From contig NW_014577071.1 of NCBI RefSeq assembly GCF_000485595.1, forward strand, positions 123,193-150,125: 26,933 bases of DNA, read 5' to 3'. Source of the DNA: Priapulus caudatus. Lineage: Eukaryota > Priapulida > Priapulimorpha > Priapulimorphida > Priapulidae. Below, piece by piece: positions 11,313-19,893 of this stretch. The position numbers and the translations under genes were made by a program. The notes under the pieces were generated by a model. It did not search any database. It worked only from the letters and a program-made list of their open reading frames with translations, and was not told the DNA's origin. The number at the start of each line of letters is the position of its first letter. The first letter of the stretch is position 1.

Positions 11313-11783
11313 TAATGGCAGCCGAGCTCGATATTGACGTGCTCGTAGGACGCCTGGCACTGCATATCCATAAGTTTCTTGACGACTCAAAATCTCTAGT
11401 GTTCTTTGGCTCCCTGGTTACTATAAAATCCAGAGTAGTGTGGGCAACCAATAAGACTAGGCGTACGTCCAGGACAATGACGTATGTTAAGTCGCGGATG
11501 CAATAGGGGCGACGGGGCAGCCTGACTGGAATCCCAAATTTCTCTGGTATTATTCTTTAAAATGCCTCGACCACGCTGTCCTCGGAAGGTTATTCTGATT
11601 TTTTCTCTACGTTGCTCTAATGAGTATGAACGTCTACCCAAGAAGCATCATTATGTTCATTATGTACAGGCGCACACAACGTTTCGTGTATTTATTGAAT
11701 GTTAAGAATGCCACATTCTTCTTCAAACGCCTACTCAACTCAGTGGACGGCCCGCTGTCTCTTTAGTGGGCGGCTGCATAAGC

Positions 11784-12045
11784 GGTCTATGTCCCCGCGG
11801 TACTGCAGGAACGTACCCTGGGTTACGTTTCGATATACCGGACGTACCCTGGTAACTATGCTGATATGGTAGGTTAGGTTAGGCCCGTTAGGCGTTAGGG
11901 ATAAGCGTAGGCCGACTCCCTAGACTCGTTAGTTGGAGTAGGCGAGGTACTGTCCGGCATATAGGTAAAAGAGATTTAAAGTAACCACTTTCCGCCGCCC
12001 AGGGGGTACGTTCGGCCAGTATCCTGCGGGAACAACTTTTAGACC
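11784..12045 (+). mobile_element. Telomere-repeat inverted-repeat element, copy 1
   Basis: It begins GGTCTATGTCC at 11784, followed by TACTGCAGGAACGTACCCTG and GGACGTACCCTGGTAACTAT. Next comes a degenerate TTAGG/TTAGGG stretch (11868-11900) and the shared AAGCGTAGG...GACTCCCTAGACTCGTTA...GGAGTAGGCGAGGTAC segment. It ends GGGGTACGTTCGGCCAGTATCCTGCGGGA and a degraded AGACC. The order matches copy 3 at 14076-14300, but about 40 bp before the right arm are rearranged or error-rich. It has no coding capacity. Calling it mobile is inference from the presence of three copies with inverted ends. Confidence 0.6.
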
Positions 12046-12335
12046 TGCGTAGCGGAGGTCATTTAGGCTTCGTGGATACGTAAATTCTGTAAGAACTGCG
12101 TGCACCTTGGTATGCCCATAGACTGCGCGGTTAGAATGTCTCTCATGGAGATTTTAGTTTACGGACTTAGATCAACAGCCCAGTTTCGGACATCCAGCTC
12201 CTTCCGGGAGATTTGCCAGTTTATTTGTTTATAAATTTCTGGTGTACAGAACCTCGCGCGCGGGGTTTCTACCGTCGCGCGCTTCCCGGCGTCCCTCCTG
12301 CCTGCAAGCCACTATGAGAAGTATGAGTTAAGATA

Positions 12336-12874
12336 ATGCTCTAGACAAGAACCCAATGTATTTCACAAGGTTCTCTCTCTTGTCTTCCTTTTCTGTGCTC
12401 GCTATTTCACAGTGTAATGTATTTAGTTCGTGAGATGAATTGGTTGTGGTGGCGGTGTGGCGAGGCAATGCACTGTCTAAACATTTGGGGTGTAATTAGG
12501 GGGCTTTGCATGCATAGTTGTGAAGTTTGTCCGGAGACGGCCGTGGTTTAGAGCGGCACGCGCGCGATGCGGGGTAGTAAACCCGCTCTACGTCTAGCCC
12601 TTTCGCGTTACAGTCGTTCGTCTGGTGCCAACGGAGGTGATGGTTAGTTACTGCCTGAGACACACTACGCATGCCGGGACGTGCGACGTGCTGAATGTGG
12701 GTTATGTATAGAGGAGACTTCCAGATAGTTGAGCCGCGGGTATGCCGGCTGGTATAGGGAGAAAGGCGTTGCCCGAAAGTAGATTTGTTTGATCCCAGGC
12801 TGGCGTTGTCTTAATAGGCGATGGATCGCGCAAATACCCGTGTTCCTATCAAGAGCGGGCTGACCCAGGGAGAC
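12336..12874. other. GC-moderate stretch, weak inverted similarity to 14300-14370
   Basis: There is no recognisable gene. The segment at about 12700-12760 (GAGGAGACTT...GCGGGTATGCCGG) looks like a noisy reverse complement of the sequence just right of copy 3 (GGCATACCGCGCATGTCTCT). The inverted arm may therefore extend leftward beyond the element. A short inverted repeat, TAGAGCGG (12549-12556) against CCGCTCTA (12583-12590), also lies here. Confidence 0.35.
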
Positions 12875-13135
12875 GGCTTCTATGAGTGCCCGCGCAGGGC
12901 GATACTGCCGGAACGTGACCGCCTGGCTACTTCTAATATTGCCGGACCGTACCTCGCGCTACTCAATAACGATGTCTAGGGAGTCGCCTAACGGTCTTAC
13001 TCCTAACCCTAACCTAAACCCTAACCCTAACCATTATCAGATAGTTCCAGGGTACGTTTCGGTATATCGGACCGTACCAGGGTACGGGTATCGTGCTCTA
13101 GTATCTGGACGTATGCCCAGCGGCGATAGTGAGAC
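12875..13135 (-). mobile_element. Telomere-repeat inverted-repeat element, copy 2 (inverted)
   Basis: Read on the minus strand it gives the same order as copy 3. On the plus strand one sees CGATACTGCCGGAACGT, then GCCGGACCGTACCTCGC, then TCTAGGGAGTCGCC. A CCCTAA tract follows at 13002-13032 (about five units with two indels), then ATCAGATAGTTCCAGGGTAC and GGTATATCGGACCGTACCAG. The outer right end (about 13100-13135) is degraded. Like the other copies it encodes nothing recognisable. Confidence 0.65.
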
Positions 13136-13316
13136 CTAATTTGTGGAGACTGGGTGGACTAGTAGACTGGATTGTGTAGCTTGGGAGGCGTGCAGTCGGT
13201 CTAGCTGCCAGGGAACCGTCCCGCCTTTTTTTGTGGGGGTGGTGGGCGTGGGTTTCCCTATACGTACGTGTGGGCCAGCAGGGGAAGAGGGTAGATTGGG
13301 CGTCAAGTTGTGTTTT

Positions 13317-13326
13317 NNNNNNNNNN
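13317..13326. other. Assembly gap (10 N)
   Basis: Ten N bases directly at the left edge of the trinucleotide tract. True length and sequence across this point are unknown, so the continuity of left and right flanks is not proven. Confidence 1.
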
Positions 13327-13640
13327 AGCAGCAGCAGCAGTAGCAGTAGCAGTAGCAGCAGCAGCAGCAATAGTAGTAGCAGTAGCAGTAGCAGCAGTAG
13401 CAGCAGCAATAGAAGCAGTAGCAGTAGCAGTAGCAGTAGTAGCAGTAGAAGCAGCAGCAGCAGCAGCAGCAGCAGTAACAGTAGCAGTAGCAGCAGTAGC
13501 AGCAGCAGTAGTAGTAGTAGCAGTAGCAGTAGTAGTAGTAGCAGCAGCAGCAGCAGCAGCAGCAGTAGCAGCAGTAGTAGTAGTAGCAGCAGCAGCAGCA
13601 GTGGCAGCAGCAGTAGCAGTAGTAGTAGTAGTAGTAGTAG
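13327..13640. repeat. (AGC/AGT)n trinucleotide tract
   Basis: Over 300 bp of AGC and AGT triplets with few slips, bordered on the left by the N gap. It translates as poly-Ser, poly-Ala/Val or poly-Leu depending on frame and strand. No flanking coding sequence supports a protein. Confidence 0.95.
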
Positions 13641-13712
13641 CAGGAGTAAGATAATATAGATTATCTTATATCTATATATAAGATATCTAATATCTATATT
13701 ATCTTACTCCTG
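13641..13712. repeat. Long perfect-stem hairpin inside the trinucleotide tract
   Basis: Left arm 13641-13661 (CAGGAGTAAG ATAATATAGA T) is the exact reverse complement of right arm 13692-13712. The 30-base interior is itself palindromic in part (ATCTTATAT at 13664-13672 against ATATAAGAT), so a nested extended stem is possible. AGT/AGC triplets lie on both sides in the same orientation, so the hairpin is an insertion-like unit, not the centre of an inverted trinucleotide tract. Confidence 0.93.
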
Positions 13713-13785
13713 GTAGTAGTAGTAGTAGTAGCACCAGCAGCAGCAGCAGTAGCAGCAGCAGCAGCAGTAGCATCAGCAGCCAGCG
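13713..13785. repeat. (GTA/GCA)n trinucleotide tract, right of hairpin
   Basis: About 70 bp of the same triplet repeat resume immediately after the hairpin, then give way to spacer sequence shared with X1. Confidence 0.93.
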
Positions 13786-13998
13786 ACATGACGTGTGTGG
13801 CCGCCTGCACTGCAACACAAACACGACCAACCTGTCTGCCCCCTGTACTATAGGGGTAGGCAACCTAACACGGGAGTAAGCCACGAATACGTATGTTACG
13901 CCCATGGATCGCCGCCACCTCACTGAAAAATTTCGTACAATGCCGAACGCTGTTGGATTTATTTATTCTCTGCAGAGAGACCGATACACAAACACACT

Positions 13999-14033
13999 GC
14001 TGGCCCACAACGTACGTATAGGGAAACCCACCA
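13999..14033. repeat. Right arm of large inverted repeat (partner 13248-13281)
   Basis: CTGCTGGCCCACAACGTACG followed by TATAGGGAAACCCA is the reverse complement, apart from one extra base, of the sequence at 13248-13281. Together with the inverted telomere elements this shows that the flanks of the trinucleotide/hairpin core are arranged as a large inverted repeat. Confidence 0.85.
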
Positions 14034-14075
14034 CCACCGACCACTCAGTACCCGGTCTCTTAGTGCGGCTCATAA

Positions 14076-14300
14076 GGTCTATGTCCCCCAGGGTACTGCA
14101 GGAACGTACCCTGGGTACGGTCCGATATACCGGAACGTACCCTGGTAACTATCTGATATGGTTAGGGTTAGGGTTAGGGTTAGGGTTAGGGAGTAAGCGT
14201 AGGCGACTCCCTAGACTCGTTATTGGAGTAGGCGAGGTACGGTCCGGCATATTAGATAGTACCAGGGTACGTTCCGGCAGTATCCTGCGGGACATAGACC
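14076..14300 (+). mobile_element. Telomere-repeat inverted-repeat element, copy 3 (cleanest)
   Basis: The 225-bp unit has imperfect terminal inverted arms of about 42 bp, 14076-14118 and 14259-14300. The outer ends are GGTCTATGTC and GACATAGACC, and the arms contain GGAACGTACCCTGG and CCAGGGTACGTTCC respectively. A second GGAACGTACCCTGGTAACTA lies at about 14132, so the right arm can pair with either of two left segments. The centre holds five perfect TTAGGG repeats (14162-14191) followed by a small hairpin, TAGGGAGT (14187-14194) against ACTCCCTA (14206-14213). GTACGGTCCG occurs at about 14115 and about 14238. It has no coding capacity that I credit. The interpretation as a non-autonomous mobile element is inference. 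Confidence 0.7.
14162..14191 (+). repeat. Interstitial telomeric repeat (TTAGGG)5
   Basis: Five perfect tandem TTAGGG units. The vertebrate-type telomere motif is shared by most non-arthropod animals and by several fungi and protists. The degenerate versions at 11868-11900 and the reverse-strand version at 13002-13032 occupy the same place in the other element copies. Confidence 0.97.
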
Positions 14301-14358
14301 CTCTCAGCCTTAGTGCGTGCCTATCGTAAGACACCCCCGGCATACCGCGCATGTCTCT

Positions 14359-14826
14359 CTAAATAACACACAGCCGCGTATCGTCCGGGAGATTTGCAGT
14401 AACTAATCTGTGACAGAACCTCGCCGCGGGGGTTTCTACCGTCGCGGTGCTTCCCCGGCGTCCTTCCTGCCTGCAGCCACGAGAGTAAAGGGCTATAACC
14501 CCTATATAAAGGTATAAAGGTATAAAGGTAGGGGGTGAGAGTATAAAGGGCTGCGAACCCAACCACGTACGGCATGGCATCCTTATTGCTTGGGCGGCGC
14601 AGCAAACCTGTAGCAGCTTTATGACAGCTATAGGCGGTGCTAGAACCTCACCACCGGTGTTTTGGCGGTGCGGATGGACAGAGAATAGACAAGTTGTGTG
14701 TGTGCACATGCCGGATTTCGTACACAAATACACGCGCAGTTTACGAAAACGCCATAGCACCGCGATGGCACTGACAGTGGTTGGCGGGGCTTTCAATGTG
14801 TGATGTGATGTTACCATTATAGCCAC
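14359..14826 (-). other. Longest non-microsatellite open frame, probably spurious
   Basis: 155 codons on the minus strand. Its 3' half runs through the part of X2 that is duplicated in X1 (GGGGTTTCTACCGTCGCG segment). The frame is broken there and does not continue upstream. No domain or motif is recognised. I list it because it is the longest frame outside simple repeats, not because I believe it is translated. Confidence 0.08.
14501..14530. repeat. Short TATAAAGG tandem repeat
   Basis: Three tandem TATAAAGG octamers, with a further TATAAAGG at about 14542. They look like repeated TATA boxes, but no transcription unit follows that I can recognise. Confidence 0.8.
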
Positions 14827-15325
14827 GAAATGGTTCCGCCATTTGTAATGACATAGGGGGCATTTACTGGGCGGAATAGATAAGTTAAAACATCACGAAT
14901 TGTAAGATGTACGCTTGTAAGGTTGTCAATTTACAGCCTACGTACACAGTAGTACGTGGTTCCAGTAACGCTTAATTTACAGAAAGCAACTCTTTAATGT
15001 ATTTATGCGAAAAAATCACTTTTCCATGTTAAAACATGTCTATTGACGCGTCTAAAATGAAAAATAGGCGTAAGCTAATTCAGATGAACGATTGTAACAT
15101 CATACTTACACTGATTTCGACAAGATAAAGAAAATGAGACGTTAAATATTGAGGTCATTACCCTACGCGTAAGGTGACTTGCACTTCATAATTCAGTGAT
15201 TTGACGATTATTCCTTGCATCAATAGTCGAGAACGGCACATCATACACTGGTCGCAGGTTGCAGGTAGATAGTATAGGTTACCTGTACTGCCAAACACGG
15301 TCCTGATCTACAGACCACATATCAT
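14600..15325. other. Single-copy stretch without recognisable gene
   Basis: Moderately AT-rich sequence with no repeat longer than a few units, no tRNA-like box pair and no frame longer than 60 codons to its right. AGAACCTCACC at about 14641 is a weak echo of AGAACCTCGCC at about 14415. Confidence 0.45.
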
Positions 15326-15329
15326 ATAT

Positions 15330-15363
15330 GAGTTAATGAAGACAACTTTGTCTTCATTAACTC
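15330..15363. repeat. Perfect 15-bp inverted repeat (hairpin)
   Basis: Left arm GAGTTAATGAAGACA (15330-15344) and right arm TGTCTTCATTAACTC (15349-15363) are exact reverse complements with a 4-base loop. A short (AT)n run follows. A stable cruciform or transcript hairpin is possible. There is no supporting context for a small RNA gene. Confidence 0.9.
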
Positions 15364-15397
15364 CTGATATATATATATACTATATGTCTAATTAATT

Positions 15398-15694
15398 ATG
15401 TCATATCACAGCACACTGTACCTTTCCTGGAACATCACCGCTGGTCGTGTTGTCATTTTCATCCATGTCATAAAATACGTGCGTGCACCTTTCTTTAGTT
15501 ACATGTACATGATTATGCAATACCAACCGGAAAATTATGTATTTCAGATTAACTGTATTCCGCAATACTGCGTCCAACAGAGAGTAGGTGATATTCCTGA
15601 TATTGTTCGGTATCCGGGTCTACAACAATTTGGCAGAGGAAATGTGCAGGTTGGTTATATGTTGCTTCACTCTGTATGCAAATATCGTTTCTGA
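15398..15694 (+). CDS. Weak candidate open frame, unknown protein
   Basis: 98 codons starting ATG at 15398, with ordinary amino-acid composition (ends ...VGYMLLHSVCKYRF). Within it, a segment from after TATTTCAG (about 15547) to GTGCAG before GTTGGT (about 15648) has borderline splice-site-like edges. I recognise no family, and there is no supporting promoter or polyadenylation signal nearby. Length alone is compatible with chance. Confidence 0.13.
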   Translation: MSYHSTLYLSWNITAGRVVIFIHVIKYVRAPFFSYMYMIMQYQPENYVFQINCIPQYCVQQRVGDIPDIVRYPGLQQFGRGNVQVGYMLLHSVCKYRF

Positions 15695-16930
15695 TGAATC
15701 AATCATAGCTTTTACGCATCAACGTGTGTTTATTAGTTGCCAGGGAACCAGTTAATTTTACTCATAAATCTTATCACAGGCGTGGCGTGATGTTTGAACT
15801 AGAAGTTAGATCTTTATAAAACTTATCAGAATCAAGTCGATTGTAAAACCAGTTCGGTGGTTTATGACCACTGGTCCAGCTATTCGTGTGCTGATCGTTA
15901 TTCTAATCTAGATGATGTCTGAGAGGTGTATTTGGTCTTGTTGCATGGTTATCACTAATGCTCCAAGTATAAAAATAAACAATAAATAATAACAACCTGC
16001 CAATTCGAATGCAAATATCAATTCCATAATGAGTGTTTTCGTTCAGTGTCTTCGTAGCTACCACCAAGCAAAACACAATAAGTAGTTATACAGCTACAGG
16101 TTTAACGACTTATTGATTGCTGTCATTGACACTTTCATAGCGAACCTTTCTGAACATTTCGTGATTTTGTCTAGTATTTACGAGTTGCTAATGCACTGTT
16201 CTCAAAAACCTGATTGCTTTTTGAAGGTAAAAGACTTCGCCCAGCGGGTACGCAAAATAGCTGATCGGGTCATTATGACCCCAAACCTCATTTGGTTGAA
16301 CCAAGCACTTTTAAAGTTTGCTGACACTACTGTGAAATTCATTTGCTGAAGTATCCAAACTATCGATGAAAAGTCTATAAGTTATACTAATACGGTAGAG
16401 AATAAACGTGATTTTGTTTTTGTTGGAAATATTTTTTATACGCTCTCTCTGATGAATATCATATATCATAGTTCAAGATTATTTCGTAGCGGTTTTGTAA
16501 CGGGGTCCAGTTTAGTTAACCTATTCCACAATTGCTATAATATTGACCTAATGCGGTCCTACCATATGATGAATATTGAGAATCGGAGTAAAAACTGATC
16601 ATTCGATCTGCGCCTGTTTGTTCTCCCTTGGTTTCCCTTCTGCTACGTGATTTCATCATTGGTAAAAAAGACATGCAGTAATTTTCTCCTGATAGTATAT
16701 CTTTATGTTAGCTTCATGTAATGATAGCACACGCACAGGATTCCCATCACTCCATCCCATTCTATTCCCCAGTAAATTCATCGCAGGTCAAGACAGTGCT
16801 ACATTGGCAGACATAGCCACTAGGCCCCCCGTCCTAGGGACACGATGCACTCTCCCATTGGCATTCGGTCACGCCATGCACTGACAGCACCCCTCCGTAA
16901 CTGATGAATGCACACAGCATCCCTCGGCGA
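15695..16930. other. AT-rich single-copy stretch
   Basis: Apart from the short frame at 16086-16349 I see no repeats or recognisable elements. Several AATAAA-like strings occur (for example around 15970), as expected in AT-rich sequence. Confidence 0.45.
16086..16349 (+). CDS. Weak candidate 3'-terminal exon, unknown protein
   Basis: An 88-codon frame without an ATG at its start, open from the stop at 16083 to TGA at 16349. The product would be helix-like and leucine/isoleucine-rich (contains LKVKDFAQRVRKIADRV). An AATAAA signal lies at 16401-16406, about 50 bp past the stop, which would suit a last exon. A good donor-like AAG/GTAAAA also lies inside the frame at about 16225, which argues against a simple exon. 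No family is recognised, and chance remains likely. Confidence 0.17.
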   Translation, partial: LYSYRFNDLLIAVIDTFIANLSEHFVILSSIYELLMHCSQKPDCFLKVKDFAQRVRKIADRVIMTPNLIWLNQALLKFADTTVKFIC

Positions 16931-16997
16931 CACTCAACCAGGATTCTGTGTCTGAGCATATGAATCATCCATCATGAGCGGAGATATGCATGTACGC

Positions 16998-17152
16998 CCG
17001 ACACACGCACGCACGCACGCACGCATGCACACACACACACCACGCACGCACGCACGCGCGCGTGCACACACACGCACACGCACACACGACACGCGCGCAC
17101 GCACGCACGCACACGCACGCACGCCACCACACGACACACACACACACACAGT
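16998..17152. repeat. (AC)n / (ACGC)n microsatellite
   Basis: Mixed AC and ACGC units, with ACGC dominating the two outer thirds. It marks the start of unit C, and equivalent tracts start unit D and the truncated third unit. Confidence 0.95.
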
Positions 17153-17327
17153 AACGCTTGTCCCAGTAAACCGAGGCCCGCTTTGCTTCACGCCGCCTGA
17201 ATGGTCGGCGTAATATGGTGGTGAGCAATAAGCGGGACAGATGTTCGCACACGCGATCAGAACAAAAAATACCGTCAGTCATTGATCGACGATGAATCGA
17301 CCGTTGATGTGTTAATAGCATGTTTAC

Positions 17328-17376
17328 CAGAAGTAGATAATAGGGGGATACGGATTCTCTATTATCTTATACTTCT
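17328..17376. repeat. Imperfect hairpin near start of unit C
   Basis: AGAAGTAGATAATAG near 17330 pairs with CTATTATCTTATACTTCT near 17358, with a small bulge and about 15 loop bases. A corresponding, more damaged pair occurs in unit D at about 20100-20142, so the structure predates the duplication. Confidence 0.75.
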
Positions 17377-17504
17377 GATGTTTACTAGTCTGTAATACGC
17401 GCGCCATGGCGAGCTATAGTCGTAGTGAAGAGAAAGAGAGGTACACAAAGAGAGAGCGACGCCTATAAGGAGAGTGGGGAGAATGATACAGAGCGAGAGT
17501 AAGA

Positions 17505-17571
17505 GGAGAGCGAAGAGAGAGAGGCGAGAGAGGGGTGTTGTGTGTGATTGTATGTGGTGTGTGGTGTGTGT

Positions 17572-17602
<31 letters not shown>

Positions 17603-17659
17603 GTGTGTGTGTGTGTGTGTGGTGTGAGTGCGCGCACAGCGTGTGTGTGTGTGCGTGTG

Positions 17660-17703
<44 letters not shown>

Positions 17704-17780
17704 GTGTGTGTGTGAGCGAGCGAGAGAGCGAGAGAGAGAGAGAGACGGGGAGACTGGGTGGAGAGGAGAGAGAAGCATGG
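17505..17780. repeat. GA / TG / GA compound microsatellite
   Basis: A purine-rich GAGAGAGAGGCGAGAGAGG segment, then a TG tract (about 17536-17713), then (GA)n (about 17714-17770). Counterpart in D at 20280-20520. Confidence 0.93.
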
Positions 17781-17789
17781 AGATCGACA

Positions 17790-18960
17790 CGCAAGCGGCA
17801 CGGAAGTGGCCAACAACACGCGTATAACGTGAAACGCGTTGAACGTGCTTTGTGGATAGATCATGAACGATGAATAGATCAGTTTTCATAGCCAACCTTT
17901 TAACGTCCGATGGACAACATTTTCGTCGACAACTTTTGGATTTCGTGCATCAGCGTTAATCGCGTAACAATACAACGACCGCGAACCACTGCGGAAGCTG
18001 CCCTATTCCACGACCAAAGCCACCCACTACCTCCCGCAACCTTTCACCGGAGTGAGCTGTGAAAAGATGAGGCAGCATGATACAGGATGTATATAAGCAG
18101 TGTGTGTTCTAGAGAGATGCAAGCACGCAGAAGTATACGCATCATACGGACGCAAAAAGCAATGTTCGCGAGTTCATATATGCGGTGAACTGGCCTTTCA
18201 CGGAACTTCCATCCAGTTTAGGTCATCATCAATCGGTCACTGCTAAATGCATACAGCTGTGTCAACATAACATGTTCAAGAGCCAAGAGCCTGTGGACCA
18301 TTCACCTACCCACCCACACAAGCTGTACATTAATAGAGCTAAATCTTACACGTATTAGGTACGTGCTTAGTCAGCTGCAGCGTATCGGATTTGTCTGCTT
18401 AATTGGTCTCACTTCACCCGCGTTTGTTTGCGCCGCGGGATAGTGGTTCAGATTATCATACCCTGGTCAACAGCCTACCAATTATAGCCAGGTCAGGTGT
18501 ACACTTATTGCCTGGTCAGCTCAGGTGCACCCCCTATACAGCCTAATCATGATTCATCTACCGCATGCCCTCAGACCGAACTAAACAGGTCAATATCTTC
18601 TTCCACATTAGTCCCTGACAACTATGTCGTGATCATATGCTACACAGGACAGACATATGCGATATCCAAGAGGTCAGAAAGCACGGGGTGTATCAACCCG
18701 ACAAACACGTTAGCATTTCTAATGTGCCGTTTAGTAGGAGGAACAATCCCCGGTGTGGTGCATTCGGTATGCTGCAATTAAAGCTAGGTTTATGCTACTG
18801 ATGCCTCACGTTTTATGCCCAGTTTGTGTGTAGTGGTTCGACAACATCGATAGGCGATAACGACAACACACATAAATGTATGCATGCACAGTTATAGTTG
18901 TCAAACACGGTATCTTTGAACGACGTGTTAGTACGATAATAAAATTCTGTGGCGGGACGG
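17790..18960. other. Non-coding spacer of unit C
   Basis: About 1.2 kb without recognisable gene. Alignment by eye to 20525-21765 shows the same sequence with scattered indels. It contains an AGGTCAGGTGTACAC-type segment and CAATTAAAGCTAGGTTTATG, both present in D. Confidence 0.6.
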
Positions 18961-18962
18961 AA

Positions 18963-19012
18963 AGAGTCTCTCCCTCCCCTCTCTCATCACACAACACACT
19001 CTCTCTCTCTCT

Positions 19013-19053
<41 letters not shown>

Positions 19054-19365
19054 TCTCTCACGCTCTTTCTCTCTCTCTCTCTCTCTCTCACGCTCTCTCT
19101 CTCACTCTCTCTCTCTCTTCCTCTCTCCTCTCTCTCGCCGTCTCTCATCTCCTCACCTCTGTGTGTGTGTGTGTGTGTGTGAGCGCGCGTAGCGTGCGTG
19201 CGTGTGTTGTGTAATGTGTGTATTATGGTGTGCGTGTGTGTGTGGTGTGTGCGTGCGTGCGTGTGTGTGTGCGTGGCGTGTCGTATGTGCGTGCGTGTGT
19301 GTGTGTGGCGGCGCTTGCTGCGTGTGTGTGGTGTGTGTATGTGGTGTGTGTGTCTCTGTGTGCTG

Positions 19366-19397
<32 letters not shown>

Positions 19398-19460
19398 TGC
19401 GGCGTGTAGTGTGCGTGTGTGTGTGTGTGGGCGCTTTCTCTATTCTCCTCTCCTCTCTCT
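18963..19460. repeat. (CT)n then (TG)n compound microsatellite
   Basis: Polypyrimidine CT tract at 18963-19150, then TG/GCGTG tract at 19159-19432, then a short CT stretch. Counterpart in D at 21766-22070, which is shorter. Confidence 0.95.
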
Positions 19461-19628
19461 CCATATGTTTCAGACTCTCAAGGGTTGCAGCAGAAGCTCA
19501 GTCTAAGACATAGAGATTTGATTATCGCACCTTTGCTCTATATAATTTAAACATCGAAACATTAAAGTGCCTGACCTGCGATTGCAGTCCGCCGATACTT
19601 TTCAAAGCGAGAACCATTAATGACAAAC

Positions 19629-19645
19629 CACAAAAAAAAAAAAAT
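19629..19645. repeat. Poly-A run present in C only
   Basis: A 13-base A run within a ~20-bp segment (ACCACAAAA...TCCACT) that is missing at the equivalent place in D (about 22708, GACAACCCTAATGTAGC). It could be a small insertion or a local assembly difference. It is too short to call a retroposon. Confidence 0.6.
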
Positions 19646-19769
19646 CCACTCTAATGTAGCAGCAACATCGTGCCACTCGCGCGTGACATAGATTCAAAAT
19701 AATCGAGATATGGTGATACGGCTAACCGGTGCATTGCCTCGTATCTAAATATGAGCTGTGAAGGCTTCA

Positions 19770-19837
19770 CATACGCAACGCACGCACCGCACGAGGCACG
19801 CACAACGCACACACCACAACATCATCTACAACACCAC

Positions 19838-19882
<45 letters not shown>

Positions 19883-19893
19883 GACACACCACA
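19770..19893. repeat. (AC)n microsatellite
   Basis: Imperfect ACGC/ACAAC units and then a cleaner AC run (about 19839-19878). It forms the C/D boundary. Confidence 0.95.

Larger units (their letters stand above)
10795..12335. repeat. Direct duplicate block X1 (partner of ~13600-14475)
   Basis: The same order occurs in both copies: an AT-rich hairpin-like segment, an AGT/AGC trinucleotide tract, a spacer with ACGTATGTTA (about 11481 and about 13890), the telomere-repeat element, and the GAACCTCG...GGGGTTTCTACCGTCGCG segment (about 12250 and about 14415). X1 is longer and carries many extra bases. Small frames here, such as 11315-11506, are not preserved in X2. Confidence 0.8.
16998..19770. 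repeat. Tandem duplicate unit C (partner of 19770-22810)
   Basis: The unit runs AC tract, spacer with hairpin, GA/TG/GA tract, ~1.2-kb spacer, CT/TG tract, then ~300-bp spacer. Every part recurs in order in unit D about 2.6-2.8 kb downstream, for example GTAACGCTTGTCCCAGTAAA at about 17151 and about 19894, and TATCGGATTTGTCTGCTTAA at about 18384 and about 21159. Differences are mainly single-base indels. The 94-codon frame at 18497-18781 is not preserved in D. Confidence 0.9.

Noticed and set aside
11315-11506. 63-codon frame starting MAAELDIDVL after the X1 triplet tract
   Set aside because: It looked protein-like, but the duplicated block X2 carries recognisably related DNA (ACGTATGTTA region) with the frame destroyed, and no family is recognised.
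13231-13659. Poly-Ser/poly-Ala/poly-Leu proteins
   Set aside because: Products of the AGC/AGT tract, reading through the N gap. No flanking coding sequence.
14076-14300. Telomerase RNA gene
   Set aside because: Telomerase RNA templates hold about 1.5 telomere repeats inside a conserved pseudoknot fold. Five tandem repeats in an inverted-repeat element with no such fold visible do not fit.
13904-14329. 141-codon frame containing Gly-Leu repeats
   Set aside because: It runs through the TTAGGG repeats and the inverted-repeat element. The Gly-Leu run is translated telomere sequence.
18497-18781. 94-codon frame in unit C
   Set aside because: The matching DNA in unit D (about 21255-21560) has several frame-breaking indels and non-silent differences, so coding is unsupported.
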